NCBI RefSeq assembly: GCF_016772475.1 | Contig: NZ_CP068595.1 | Location: forward strand, 5,890,001 to 5,954,000 | Length of the DNA stretch: 64,000 bases | Direction: 5' to 3' | From: Paenibacillus sonchi | Lineage (GTDB): Bacteria > Bacillota > Bacilli > Paenibacillales > Paenibacillaceae | Position numbers and translations under genes: made by a program | Notes under the pieces: generated by a model | Database searches by the model: none | What the model was told of the DNA's origin: nothing | The model's input: the letters and a program-made list of their open reading frames with translations, nothing else | Shown here: positions 18,344-27,102 of the stretch, in pieces | How positions within the stretch are numbered: the first letter of the stretch is position 1 | Layout: each line of letters starts with the position of its first letter

Positions 18344-18656
18344 CTATATAGATTGAATTTGAAAATATCCAAACAGGGAAAAGCGGCGGAAGAGAAGGCT
18401 GGAACTCACAATCTTCCATATCAACCCGTGTGTTACCGTTTCTCACTAAAGCTTGTCTGTAAAGGAGCGGATGCGTTTGCCTGAAAGCTTCCCGTAGGAA
18501 AGCTCGCTATCTTCAGCATCGGCAGGCTGCGGATTTCCACCGCGAACAGCGGGTTACAATCAAGAAATCTGCAGATGGGCAGCGGCCGGAAGTCCAAACA
18601 TTCTCTGGAGTCATGGCCCATCCCAAATAGAAAAATCACAAGTTCAATTTATATAG
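18344..18656. repeat. MITE-like intergenic repeat, family B, copy 2
   Basis: The ends CTATATAGATTGAATTTG (18344–18361) and CAAGTTCAATTTATATAG (18639–18656) form an 18-base terminal inverted repeat with 3 mismatches. Inside, read in reverse complement, it shares an ordered set of blocks with 3831–4045. About 313 bases, no convincing ORF. It occupies the 18072–18840 gap between mutS and the GNAT gene; the flanks show only a small hairpin at about 18684–18700. Confidence 0.72.
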
Positions 18657-18840
18657 TGGATAAAATCATTTCAACAGGATAGAGTTGCGATGTTCGCAAC
18701 GCGCACAATAATCTCCTGGCACGCGTTGTACTGAACCACTGGGCATATATCGCGCAGTACGGCGGACTGGTCAGTGCCTGGTGCAATTCTGAAGTTTAAC
18801 GTAACTAGAATGGATTCAGAGATAACAAGGAGGAGATCGG

Positions 18841-19638
18841 ATGATCCGGAAGCTTGGGGAAGCTGACCGTGCGCCGCTGATGACGCTGGTTAGCAAAGAG
18901 CCCGCATTGAATTTGTTTATCATCGGGGATGTGGAGAATTTTGGGTTTGAACAGGAGTTTATGGAGCTGTGGGGCGACTTCCGTGAGGAGGATGGCCAGT
19001 TAATTGCTGTATTGCTGCGCTTTTATGGAAGCTTTATTCCTTACGCCGACGGACCTTTTGATGCGGCGGGATTCGCGGAGCTGATGCAGGCGGGCCCGAA
19101 ATTTGAGATGGTATCCGGTTCAGCAGAAACAGTCCGGGCTGTGGCGGAACATTTGAACATCCGCAAGGAAAAGCAAATGCGGTTCGCCGAGCTGCGGGAG
19201 CTGAACAGCACACCGACCACAACCGCAGCATCCGCACATGCCATCCGCCAAGCAACCACAGACGATGTCGATGCAATCTGTTCGCTCACCGACCAGATTG
19301 AGGAATTCGACAACAACCCGGAGGATTCGCGCAGCAGCCTGCGGAAAACACTGGAGACCGGCACGGGCCGGACCTACTATATGGAACAGGATGGAAAGGT
19401 GATCGCCACAGCCTCTACTGCAGCAGAAAGCTCGATGTCGGCTATGGTCGTAGCCGTTGCCACACACCCCGCATACAGAGGGCAGGGACTGGCCAGCCGA
19501 TTGGTTGCCCGCCTAAGTGCCGATATGCTGCATGAAGGCCGCACCCCCTGCCTGTTCTACAACGATCCGCAGGCCGCTCTGATCTACCGCAAGCTTGGAT
19601 ATCAGGATATCGGGTTCTGGACGATGCTCTATGTTTGA
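18841..19638 (+). CDS. GNAT-family N-acetyltransferase
   Basis: 265 residues. The C-terminal half holds the acetyl-CoA-binding GNAT core: VVAVATHPAYRGQGLASRLV, with the R-G-x-G-x-A loop, then LFYNDPQAALIYRKLGY. The N-terminal 120 residues form a second, degenerate GNAT-like half, as in other two-domain acetyltransferases. The substrate is unknown. ATG 18841 follows AAGGAGG by 7–8 bases. It is the only plus-strand gene in the cotE–mutS–mutL block and is flanked on both sides by repeats, which fits insertion of the gene here. Confidence 0.88.
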   Translation: MIRKLGEADRAPLMTLVSKEPALNLFIIGDVENFGFEQEFMELWGDFREEDGQLIAVLLRFYGSFIPYADGPFDAAGFAELMQAGPKFEMVSGSAETVRAVAEHLNIRKEKQMRFAELRELNSTPTTTAASAHAIRQATTDDVDAICSLTDQIEEFDNNPEDSRSSLRKTLETGTGRTYYMEQDGKVIATASTAAESSMSAMVVAVATHPAYRGQGLASRLVARLSADMLHEGRTPCLFYNDPQAALIYRKLGYQDIGFWTMLYV

Positions 19639-19733
19639 TTGCCGGTGAATCTTGGTTTTTAAAAAAATGGGGTTGTTTCCAAAGGCATCCAATACCAGAG
19701 TCCTTACCCTTACCTTAGTCTGGAAGAGATGCG

Positions 19734-20165
19734 TCAAAGGTAAAAATACCTTTGATTTGACTGCACCGGGGCACTGGGGCGCTATCAAAGGTAAATTACC
19801 CTTGATTCGCCGGTCCCGGGGAGTTGGGGGTGCAATCAAAGGTAAATATGCCTTTGGTTTCGGCAACGGGGATGGCCAAGTGGAAAAAGGGAGCTTAATT
19901 TCCTCATAAATAAACAATCGTGAGGATTAAGTGGAAAAAGGGAACTTAATTCGGTAATATTCCCTTATTTAGAGCGAAGTGGGCTGAATTAGTGTACCTT
20001 TTTCCACTTAGCTGCCCGGGTTGCTTGATGCTCAGACAAATTAGTGATACTTTTTCCACCTAACCAGCAAACGAAGTGTCGGGAAGAAACTATTCTCTAT
20101 ACACAACCTTCTTGACACTACCGTTGGGGCGAATCAAAGGTAAAAATACCTTTGATTTGACTGCA
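19734..20165. repeat. Interleaved palindromic repeat cluster (families R1 and R2)
   Basis: R1 is a palindrome built on TCAAAGGTA…TACCTTTGA. Copies start at 19734, 19785, 19836 and 20134; the first and last are identical over 32 bases. R2 is AAGTGGAAAAAGGGA followed by CTTAATT. It occurs at 19878–19900 and 19929–19951, and inverted at about 19987–20010 and 20038–20062, so the middle copies can fold together. Reading frames through here only translate the repeats. There is no Cas gene and the spacing is irregular, so this is not a CRISPR array. Confidence 0.8.
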
Positions 20166-20184
20166 GCCGGGGCGTCTGGGCACC

Positions 20185-21617
20185 TTATTGCGCCATATCC
20201 TGCTCACTTGAGCGCAGTTTGCCGCACCACAGCCCGCGGATGTCGCGGGACTCATCCCAGGTCTGTTCAGCGGCAATATAGCTGAACAGCGGCTCTATAT
20301 AACGCGCTGCCTGCGCATAGCCAGGCAGTGCGCGGAGCTGCGCCGCAAGCGGAGGGAACGCGGCGCGCAGCGGCGGTTTGTCGCCGCTATAGTAGGCGGC
20401 ATGCAGGTCTTCCCGGTCGAGCGGCCGCAGGGTGAGGTCTTCATAGCGGCTCACAATCAGGTGAGCCAGGAAGACCGCACCTTTGGCGATGACCGGGGAC
20501 ACCAGGAAGCTCGGCAGGGTCCGGTATTCAAAGCCGCCATGCGGCTGAAGCCGGAAATCGCCGAGCCCCCCGTACCTCGGACGCCGTGCTGCCGCACGGG
20601 CGTCCTCCAGCAGCAGCAGCGGCAGCGCGAGGTAGTTGTCGAGCGCGCGCAGAAGCGGCGCGCACAGCGTCACGCCGCTGAAGTGCAGATGGCCGCCGAG
20701 GGCCCAGCCCGGCAGCGGCATGCCTCCCGCCCGCCAGCGCAGCGAGCGGTCTTGGATGAGCCGGTCCGCCGTGCGCGCGGCGGACATCAGCTGCGCCAGC
20801 AGCGCGCGCGGTTCCCCGCGCGGTGCAGGGCGCAGCTCGGCGACCGGGAACGCGCCGCGCGTTCCCGGAGGCCCGGCGTCGCAGCCGGCGACGCCGTCCA
20901 TGGGCAGGTACCGCGACGCCGGCACGGCGCGGCCTGTGGATTCCCGGAGCAGGAGGAACTCCGGGTCCATGCCCATCAGCAGCCCGGGACGGCCGGGCTG
21001 CTCCAGAGCCAGGGAGCGGGCCAGCGCCAGCGAGGCCGCGCGGTAGGGCTCCGGCAGCACCCCGCCGGAGCCTGCCCGGAGCGGCGTGACCTTGTCGACC
21101 CTGTAGCGGCGGCCGCCCAGGGTCTTCAGCAGCACCTCGCCGCTGTCCAGGCCAAGGGTGTACAGCGCCCGCACCGCTGTATCCCGGATTTTCCCCGCCG
21201 CGCCGCGCTGGCGGCCGGAGGATGCCGGGTTTGCGGACCGGCTGTGCCCCCTTGCGGTTCCCCCTCCGTCAGGGGGTGCGGAATCCGCTCTTGACCGTGC
21301 AAGGCTATATCCGCCAAGGCAGTTCCCTCACCCACTGCATTTCCCCGCGCCGCCCCCGCACGGATGACAGGAGGCAAAGAAGCCGGCTTCATTGCTGCCC
21401 CCGTTCCGAGCGGCCGGATTTCCAGCACCTCCAGGTTAAATACACGGACCCGGTAATACTGCTTGTACGAACGGGCCTCCGCAGACTGTCGGGTTGTCCC
21501 CTTCCCTAGTCCTGAACCTTCTGCCGGCACCAGCAAAGTTTCCAATCCGCTGCGCCGAAGCCTGTCTTCCCGCTGGGCAGCGGACCATAGCAAGTATGTA
21601 GGGAGCCCCTCATTCAT
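20185..21617 (-). CDS. Putative amidoligase (COOH-NH2 ligase type 2-like), apparent frameshift
   Basis: The C-terminal 329 residues resemble the Paenibacillus 'putative amidoligase' family. Seen: GMDPEFLLL, a GGHLHFSG motif, and FEYRTLPSF; the family is ATP-grasp/glutamine-synthetase-like and predicted to form amide bonds. The N-terminal part (NEGLPTYLLWSAAQRED…) reads in another frame. A switch, again needing one added base, must lie between 21126 and 21330, a stretch with several C5/G5 runs. ATG 21615–21617 follows a GGAGG/AAGGAG region. Very high GC and Arg/Ala content. Function in spores is only suggested by its place between cotE and mutS. Confidence 0.62.
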
Positions 21618-21691
21618 AACTCCTTCTCCTCCCGGATTCTTACCGCGGGCAGGGCAGCACCTTCCTTTTCATTGCACCGCTGCCCCTGGCG

Positions 21692-21732
21692 GAAAAATAA
21701 AAAAAATAAAAAAGGAGGGCATTCGCCCTCTT
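21692..21732 (-). terminator. Intrinsic terminator of cotE
   Basis: GAGGGC (21715–21720), loop ATTC, GCCCTC (21725–21730). On the minus strand the stem runs into a long T-rich tract (21713–21692). It lies between cotE and the amidoligase gene, so the two are probably separate transcripts. Confidence 0.85.
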
Positions 21733-21803
21733 CACCGCCGCCCCTACTACATATAATGGATTAAAACCCACCCGATATCAGTTGGCGGCGGCGATGCTCT
21801 TCC

Positions 21804-22361
21804 TTACAGCTCATCATCCAGGGCGTCAGGGTCCAGATCATCATAATCGAAGCTTTCCCCATCAAAATCATAATCCTTGTCTTCCGGATCATCGCTTTGA
21901 TCGGTGACATACACGCGGACCTTGGTCTCAGCCACCAATTCCGCCTCGAATTCCCGTTCCACCCGAAGCGTCACACTGCCCCCGCCCGGAGAGACGCCTG
22001 CTTCCACACAGTTGGGTTCCTGCGTTGCCTCCGCAGAGACCTCAACCGTGGCGGCACGGTGTCTCGGGTCCAGGTACGACAGCGGAATGAGCTCCACATA
22101 GGAGACCGTTTCCTTGGCAACCTCCGTCTGCTTGTTTTTGTCGTACGAGTACCAGATGTTTACATCGTAAGTACCGATTACTTCGATTCCGTTCCCGGCG
22201 GCAACCGCTTCGTACTGGTGGTTGATAATCCAAGCCCCCAGAATACTCGTCGGATGGTGTGGCGGAGTCACGGTATGGGTTGCTGTAGAGAACTTACGAC
22301 CTTTGCCGCAAATTGCCTTCGTAATGATCTCCCTTGTTTGACGTTTATGGCTTAATGACAT
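21804..22361 (-). CDS. cotE: Outer spore coat morphogenetic protein CotE
   Basis: Organises assembly of the outer spore coat. The 185-residue sequence has the conserved CotE core: REIITKAICGKGRKF, TSILGAWIINHQYEA, YDVNIWYSYDKNKQTEV, EPNCVEAGVSPGG, and an acidic Asp/Glu C-terminus (DDPEDKDYDFDGE…). The start at 22359–22361 has GGAGGAGG 8 bases upstream; an earlier in-frame ATG at 22382 lies in front of it. cotE next to mutSL is classic Bacillales synteny. A CATACACT sigma-E-like -10 lies 35 bases upstream. The IS3 element begins 190 bases upstream and seems to leave this promoter intact. Confidence 0.95.
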   Translation of the reverse strand: MSLSHKRQTREIITKAICGKGRKFSTATHTVTPPHHPTSILGAWIINHQYEAVAAGNGIEVIGTYDVNIWYSYDKNKQTEVAKETVSYVELIPLSYLDPRHRAATVEVSAEATQEPNCVEAGVSPGGGSVTLRVEREFEAELVAETKVRVYVTDQSDDPEDKDYDFDGESFDYDDLDPDALDDEL

Positions 22362-22395
22362 CTTTGAACCTCCTCCATACAATCATTCACTATCA

Positions 22396-22403
22396 AGTGT
22401 ATG
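22396..22403 (-). promoter_or_regulatory. Candidate sigma-E -10 element for cotE
   Basis: CATACACT on the minus strand fits the sigma-E -10 consensus CATACANT. The -35 side is weak. In B. subtilis cotE is transcribed by sigma-E and sigma-K forms (established knowledge), which makes the match meaningful. Confidence 0.45.
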
Positions 22404-22599
22404 CACGTTCTGGGCATTTGTTGATTGTTAGAGTAGAAATAAATTTGGGTAAGCCCTCAGCGGAGCTTTTTTAACAAGAGTCATAGTTCATTTTATTGTG
22501 AAATTTCCCCGGATATGAATAGATCAGTTAATCCTATCGCAAAAAAAACCCCTGTAGATCCTGGTCAAGCCCCTATTTTGTAGACACTGAAAAAAGACC

Positions 22600-23490
22600 C
22601 TAGGCTGTAAGCTGCTTCCGGTACTCCACCGGAGGCAGCTTATTTAGTCTTCGTTGCGGTCGATACTGGTTGTAAAATTGAATATAGGCTTCAATTCGTC
22701 TTTGTGCCTCGTCCAGATTTCGGATATCATAAGGGTAGAGCCCTTCCGTTTTGAGATGCGAGAAGAAGCTCTCCATGGAGGCATTGTCATAACAATTTCC
22801 TCGGCGGGACATGCTGATTCGGGCGCCAACCTTTGGCAGCATGTCATGGTATGCATGAGACGTGTATTGGAATCCCTGGTCGCTGTGAACGATCAGTCCG
22901 GTCACGTCTTTTGTCTTGTTAAAGGCTTTCTCAAAGGTCTGTAGAACCAGTGGATTGTCATTTTTCTGACTCATGTGGTAGGCTACAATTTCATTGTTAA
23001 ACAAATCTTTCACCGCAGAAAGATAGAGCCACGATTCTCCCACCCGGTATTGAGTCACATCGGTAACCCATTTTTGGTTAGGAGCATCCGCCTTGAAATC
23101 TCGCTTCAGTAAGTTTTTAGCGACTCGCCCTCCGTCCGAAGATGCGTAATTACAGCGATGTTTTCGCCTTATTCGTGACCGGATTCCAAGTACCTGCATG
23201 AGCCGTAGCACCTTCTTATGATTCATCCAGACTCCATGATCCTGCAGCAAGAATAACTGGATCTGTCGGTATCCGTAAACTCCGTTGTAGTGCTCGTAAA
23301 CCTTCTTCACAAGTTCTCTATCTTCTCGGTCCCGATCGAATGCTTTGCGCTTTAGAAAGGCGTAATATCCGCTTCTGGAGACCCCAAACACTTTGCACAA
23401 ATGACGAACCGGATATTCACTTGAGGCTCTCTCAATCGTTACATACCGCTCTGTTTCATCTCCTGCATCCAGATTTCCAAGCACTTTTTT
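22600..23490 (-). CDS. IS3-family transposase OrfB (catalytic part, via -1 frameshift)
   Basis: rve/DDE integrase-type catalytic subunit expressed as an OrfAB fusion. Seen: the HTH_21-like start (HLCKVFGVSRSGYYAFLKRK), then the triad in WVTDVTQY, VHSDQGFQYTS and SMESFFSHLKTE, then YIQFYNQYRPQRRLNKLPPVEY. The frame is entered from orfA at the slippery site 23484–23490. There is no good independent ribosome-binding site. Confidence 0.93.
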   Translation of the reverse strand, partial: KKVLGNLDAGDETERYVTIERASSEYPVRHLCKVFGVSRSGYYAFLKRKAFDRDREDRELVKKVYEHYNGVYGYRQIQLFLLQDHGVWMNHKKVLRLMQVLGIRSRIRRKHRCNYASSDGGRVAKNLLKRDFKADAPNQKWVTDVTQYRVGESWLYLSAVKDLFNNEIVAYHMSQKNDNPLVLQTFEKAFNKTKDVTGLIVHSDQGFQYTSHAYHDMLPKVGARISMSRRGNCYDNASMESFFSHLKTEGLYPYDIRNLDEAQRRIEAYIQFYNQYRPQRRLNKLPPVEYRKQLTA

Positions 23491-23753
23491 AGCATTTCGT
23501 TCTCCTGTTTGAGCCATTTGACCTGTCTTTCTTGATCGACATATTGTTCTCGCCGTCCTCGCTGGTCCACAAGTCCGAACTCTCCCAGTTCCCGGTATTT
23601 CCTCATCCATGTTTTCAACCGATGTCTGTCTGTAATTTCGAACTTCTCCATAATTTTACGATAGGTCCAACCTTCGACCATATGAAGACGTATTGCCTCC
23701 AGCTTTGTTTCATAAGAATACGTTTTAGACTTCTTTCCTTTAATCGCTGGCAT
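23439..23753 (-). CDS. IS3-family transposase OrfA (helix-turn-helix)
   Basis: 104 residues with a helix-turn-helix (LEAIRLHMVEGWTYRKIMEK) followed by a leucine-zipper-like segment (QVKWLKQENEMLKKCLE), the normal IS3 OrfA plan. ATG 23751–23753 follows AGGGGGT. The slippery heptamer lies within the LKK codons, 45 bases before the orfA stop. Confidence 0.92.
   Translation of the reverse strand: MPAIKGKKSKTYSYETKLEAIRLHMVEGWTYRKIMEKFEITDRHRLKTWMRKYRELGEFGLVDQRGRREQYVDQERQVKWLKQENEMLKKCLEIWMQEMKQSGM
23484..23490 (-). other. Programmed -1 ribosomal frameshift site
   Basis: Coding-strand A AAA AAG. The upstream frame reads CTA AAA AAG TGC; slipping back one base gives AAA AAA GTG CTT, and this continues without a stop into OrfB. 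This is the canonical IS3 heptamer. Confidence 0.85.
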
Positions 23754-23858
23754 AAAAAATGCACCCCCTAGAATTCATCGGATAAACCAGGGGTTTATTC
23801 CAATGTCTATTCTAAGGGGTGCACTTCAATCCTCTACAGGGGCTGCTGCTGTTCAGGG

Positions 23859-24890
23859 CTATTGCGGGATTACACGCACAATCCCAAGATGTCTGTTCTT
23901 GCTGAGATCGATGAAATCCTCCCCGATGTTCACCAAAGGACGAAGCGGATCATGCGCCAGAATCATGATGATTTTGCCCATCCGTCCGTCTGTTAACAGC
24001 ACCTCGTTGCCTATCATTGACTGCATAAGCTTACTAATAAAAACACCGCAAATATAAGGATCAAGCTTCCCGAAGGAGTAGTCCTCCATCTGAGTCAGAA
24101 CTTCATAGAGCGGCGCCGCCTCGCTGTAGAACCGGTCTGAAGTCATCGCATGAAAAATATCCGTAACGGCTACTATTTTGCTGAAGTCCGTAATCCGGTG
24201 TCCCAGTACTCCGAACGGATAACCGCTCCCGTCCATTCGTTCATGATGCTGCAGCGCGACAAGCGCCTGCATATGCGTCGTGCCCGGTGTATCTCTGACC
24301 AGCTCGTAGCCATGCGTCGTGTGCTTTTTCATGATATCAAATTCTTCATCCGTCAGCGGCCCCGGCTTGGTTAAAATTTCGGCCGGAATCATAATTTTCC
24401 CGATATCATGAAGGGTTGCAGCAATGGTCAGCATGCCCAGCTCTTCCCGGTCCAGCTTAAGCCACTTGCCCAGAAGTGTTGATAATATGCCTACAGCAAC
24501 GTTATGCCTGTATGTATAATCATCTTTGGTCTGCAGTGCAGCCAGGATTCCGAAGAAGTCATTCTTCTCGCTTACTTGCTGGATAAAAGGAATAACTTCA
24601 TTTTTGAGCTCAAGCATCGGCAGCCGCTTGCTCTTGGTATAGCGCAGCTGATCAAAAATATTCTCCATAGCTGCCGTACAATCATCCACGGCCAGCTGAT
24701 AGAATGCTTCGCTGTCTAATTGAATGACATCATGGGGCTGAAGGATAATCCGGTGCTGGGTGATTAACCGGACATGCTCCGAGCTCAGAAGCGTCATTGC
24801 GGGCAGTACAAATACGCCATTGTGATTAAAGAGGTTGTCTACTAGCTGTTTGCCGATATATTGTTCATTGCCGTTGTTCACCTTCGTCAC
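23859..24890 (-). CDS. HD-GYP domain protein (probable cyclic-di-GMP phosphodiesterase)
   Basis: 343 residues. Seen: the HD motif in TIAATLHDIGKIMIP, the upstream helix HNVAVGILSTLLGKWL, HHERMDGSGYP (the GYP signature) and FSKIVAVTDIFHAMTSDR. These are the metal-binding and family positions of HD-GYP hydrolases. No receiver or membrane segment is visible; the N-terminal 110 residues are uncharacterised. The start is GTG 24890 or the GTG three codons later; neither has a strong ribosome-binding site. The stop lies 21 bases from the IS3 right end, so the IS may have displaced its terminator. Confidence 0.88.
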   Translation of the reverse strand: MTKVNNGNEQYIGKQLVDNLFNHNGVFVLPAMTLLSSEHVRLITQHRIILQPHDVIQLDSEAFYQLAVDDCTAAMENIFDQLRYTKSKRLPMLELKNEVIPFIQQVSEKNDFFGILAALQTKDDYTYRHNVAVGILSTLLGKWLKLDREELGMLTIAATLHDIGKIMIPAEILTKPGPLTDEEFDIMKKHTTHGYELVRDTPGTTHMQALVALQHHERMDGSGYPFGVLGHRITDFSKIVAVTDIFHAMTSDRFYSEAAPLYEVLTQMEDYSFGKLDPYICGVFISKLMQSMIGNEVLLTDGRMGKIIMILAHDPLRPLVNIGEDFIDLSKNRHLGIVRVIPQ

Positions 24891-25107
24891 CTGCCAGTGC
24901 AGAATTCACACCCCGTGAATTAGCTGCTGTAATTGGAATATGTGCCGAACCATTCATTGATAATATAGTATATCCTGGTTTCCTTAAGCCTATATGAACG
25001 CAGCACAAAACAAACACTCACATTTTGTCATATATCTCTTATCGTAATTTCATACCAAAAGATGAATACCTAATTCTTCCTTCTTGCCATCATCGCCTAA
25101 ATTCTTT

Positions 25108-26103
25108 CTAGACACGTGTATTTCCTTTTGCCGGCAAAGGCCGTTTTACCGGTTTGATATCGACCGGCATCTTATATCTCTTGGCTATGTTGAGATATAA
25201 CGAGAGCTCGCGGCATAGCTGCAAAATAGCTGAACGGACCTCGAATTCCTCGCGGGTTTCCGGCAGCTCCATCCCCTGAAATTCCTTTTCCAGCCCATCA
25301 AGCAGTTTTTCTGTCCGGCCGGTATATTCTTCAGCCAGCACATCATTGCTCAGCTGATCGAACAAATCCGCAACCATGTCCCCGTGAGGGAGCTGGCGGT
25401 AGACCTGCGAGAGGAGCTGCATCATGTTCTGGATCGATTCCAGCTGTTCCTTGCGCATGTAAAAATACACATTCCAAGCCTCATCCGGATGAATGACATG
25501 GTTCTCCATTTCCCTGGAGGCAGCCGTAAGTCCACGCTGGACCGCCTCTCCTGCGCCAATTAGCTCCTTGCCGTCCCAGAGATACCCGGGATCACGCAGC
25601 GTACGCGCCATTTGCGTAAATATCACCGAAAAATAACCGTCCACTTCTTTGCGGATTCCAGCAATAACGCCGCCGGTCTGCGGCATATAGATCAGATTGA
25701 CCAGTCCGGCCGATCCCAGGCCTACGAACAATAGCTCTATCTGCTGCAGCAGAACATGTACAGACAGCTCGGCTTGTCCAAAAACCCGGAAAACAATAAC
25801 GGAACTGGTCACGATTCCTTCCTTGTAGCCCGATTTCACAATCATGGGAAATCCGACCAGCACATACAGGCCCAGCACCCAATAATGAAATCCAAGGAAG
25901 AAAAACAAAATGCAGCCGAAAAAAAGTCCTACAAGGGAGGCCAGAAAACGCGCCGTGATGGTGCGCAGACTCCTTTTTCGTGTGGTTTCCACCCCCAGAA
26001 TCGCGAGCAGACCCGCACTTTGCGCGTTGGGAATGCCCACAGCGGCTGCCAGCAGGATCGACAACAGAGTCGCAGCCGCCGTTTTGATAACTCGAAATCC
26101 CAT
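25108..26103 (-). CDS. Aromatic acid exporter family (ArAE_1/DUF939) membrane protein
   Basis: 331 residues: an N-terminal block of four to five hydrophobic helices (MGFRVIKTAAATLLSILLAA…; FFGCILFFFLGFHYWVLGLY…) and a cytoplasmic helical domain of about 170 residues (DEAWNVYFYMRKEQLESIQ, QVYRQLPHGD). This matches the YqjA-like DUF939 plus C-terminal domain arrangement. Substrate unknown. ATG 26101–26103 follows AAGGAGAGG. It lies 162 bases downstream of the ABC importer genes, in the same direction. Confidence 0.84.
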   Translation of the reverse strand: MGFRVIKTAAATLLSILLAAAVGIPNAQSAGLLAILGVETTRKRSLRTITARFLASLVGLFFGCILFFFLGFHYWVLGLYVLVGFPMIVKSGYKEGIVTSSVIVFRVFGQAELSVHVLLQQIELLFVGLGSAGLVNLIYMPQTGGVIAGIRKEVDGYFSVIFTQMARTLRDPGYLWDGKELIGAGEAVQRGLTAASREMENHVIHPDEAWNVYFYMRKEQLESIQNMMQLLSQVYRQLPHGDMVADLFDQLSNDVLAEEYTGRTEKLLDGLEKEFQGMELPETREEFEVRSAILQLCRELSLYLNIAKRYKMPVDIKPVKRPLPAKGNTRV

Positions 26104-26265
26104 GTAATACCTCTCCTTGCGAGCTTGATAAGTCCTGTCTCCTCTGGGGGCTTCATCCGATTCACCAGTTGGAATAGCAGGCTTATAATGTTGTCTATAT
26201 AGTTTTCAGGTAAAGATATAGACATGGTACAAGATTTTGCGGATCGGCACAATATGACATATTTC

Positions 26266-27102
26266 TCACCGCCGCGACAAAATCAGCTTTTCCACATAAA
26301 CCACCAGTTGATACATAGCTGTAGCCACAGCCGCAATAATCAGCAGACTGGACATCACCAGTGTAAAGTTGAACACCTGAAAGCCGTAAATGATCAGATA
26401 CCCAAGCCCCGATTTGGCCGCCAAAAATTCGCCTACAATCACACCTACCCATGACATGCCTACATTGACCTTCAGCGTGGAAACAACAGTGGGAAAAGAA
26501 GAAGGCAGTATTACCTTGTTGAATACCTGCACCCGTGAAGCTCCGAACGACCTTGCCACTTTCACCAAATTCGGATCAACATTGCAAAAGCTGTTGTACA
26601 CTACCAGGGTGGTTATAATCACCGTGATGGACAGCGTCGTCACCACAATCGCCGTAAAGCCCGCACCGAACATCACAATGAAAATAGGTCCCAGCGCCAC
26701 CTTCGGCATACTGTTAAAGACGACCATATACGGATCAAGCACTGCAGACAAAAACGGCGACCACCAGATGACAATGGCAAGAAGTGTGCCAAGCAGTGTC
26801 CCGAGCAGAAAACCCACAACCGTTTCCGCAACCGTCATGCCCAGATGCGGCCACAGGCTGCCGCTGGCTATATCGCCCCAAATTTGCCCGAAGACCTTGG
26901 TGGGATAACTGAACAGCAGCTTATCGATCCAGCCCAGCCGGGCTCCGGCCTCCCAGAGCGCAAAGAACAGTACCAGCAAACTGCCGCGGACAGCGGTTAC
27001 CCGGTTGTGCCAGCGCCGTTTTTTCTTCTGGTGTTCACTATGCTTCTCTTCCAGCCACAGCGCACGCGAGGCTGCGGTTTCAATTTGTTCAACCGACTTC
27101 AC
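26266..27102 (-). CDS. SsuC/TauC-type ABC transporter permease
   Basis: 278 residues with six or so membrane helices and the EAA loop (FGASRVQVFNKVILPSSFPTV) that contacts the ATPase. Start taken at GTG 27102, whose GTGA overlaps the stop of the ATPase gene and which follows AGGGAGGGGGGA; a longer frame to 27138 would overlap the ATPase by 40 bases. It belongs to the nitrate/sulfonate/pyrimidine-precursor importer class. No thi-box or other riboswitch lies upstream of the operon, so the substrate stays open. Confidence 0.9.
   Translation of the reverse strand: MKSVEQIETAASRALWLEEKHSEHQKKKRRWHNRVTAVRGSLLVLFFALWEAGARLGWIDKLLFSYPTKVFGQIWGDIASGSLWPHLGMTVAETVVGFLLGTLLGTLLAIVIWWSPFLSAVLDPYMVVFNSMPKVALGPIFIVMFGAGFTAIVVTTLSITVIITTLVVYNSFCNVDPNLVKVARSFGASRVQVFNKVILPSSFPTVVSTLKVNVGMSWVGVIVGEFLAAKSGLGYLIIYGFQVFNFTLVMSSLLIIAAVATAMYQLVVYVEKLILSRR

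Larger units (their letters stand above)
22553..23838 (-). mobile_element. IS3-family insertion sequence
   Basis: About 1.29 kb carrying orfA and orfB transposase genes. The ends begin TGTAGA (22553) and finish TCTACA (23838), with CCCC/GGGG just outside, so the perfect inverted repeat could be 10 bases (22549–22558 and 23833–23842). The matching TIR continues imperfectly inside. I cannot identify a clear target-site duplication. Reading frames and the frameshift signal look intact, so it may be active. It sits between cotE and the HD-GYP gene. Confidence 0.85.

Noticed and set aside
19513..19917. Minus-strand ORF spanning the repeat cluster
   Set aside because: It translates repeats (KGN.PLIAP-like blocks) and part of the GNAT gene in antisense; no ribosome-binding site.
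19734..20165. CRISPR array
   Set aside because: Repeat spacing is irregular, two repeat families are mixed with inversions, and no cas gene is present.
20401..21294. 297-codon plus-strand frame in the amidoligase region
   Set aside because: Very high GC leaves all frames open; translation is Arg/Gln/Ala-rich and unstructured, while the minus frame has the GGHLHFSG and MDPEFLLL motifs.
22549..23842. Exact IS3 target-site duplication
   Set aside because: The outer bases (CCCC and GGGG) are inverted, not direct, copies, and the next bases differ, so no duplication can be claimed.
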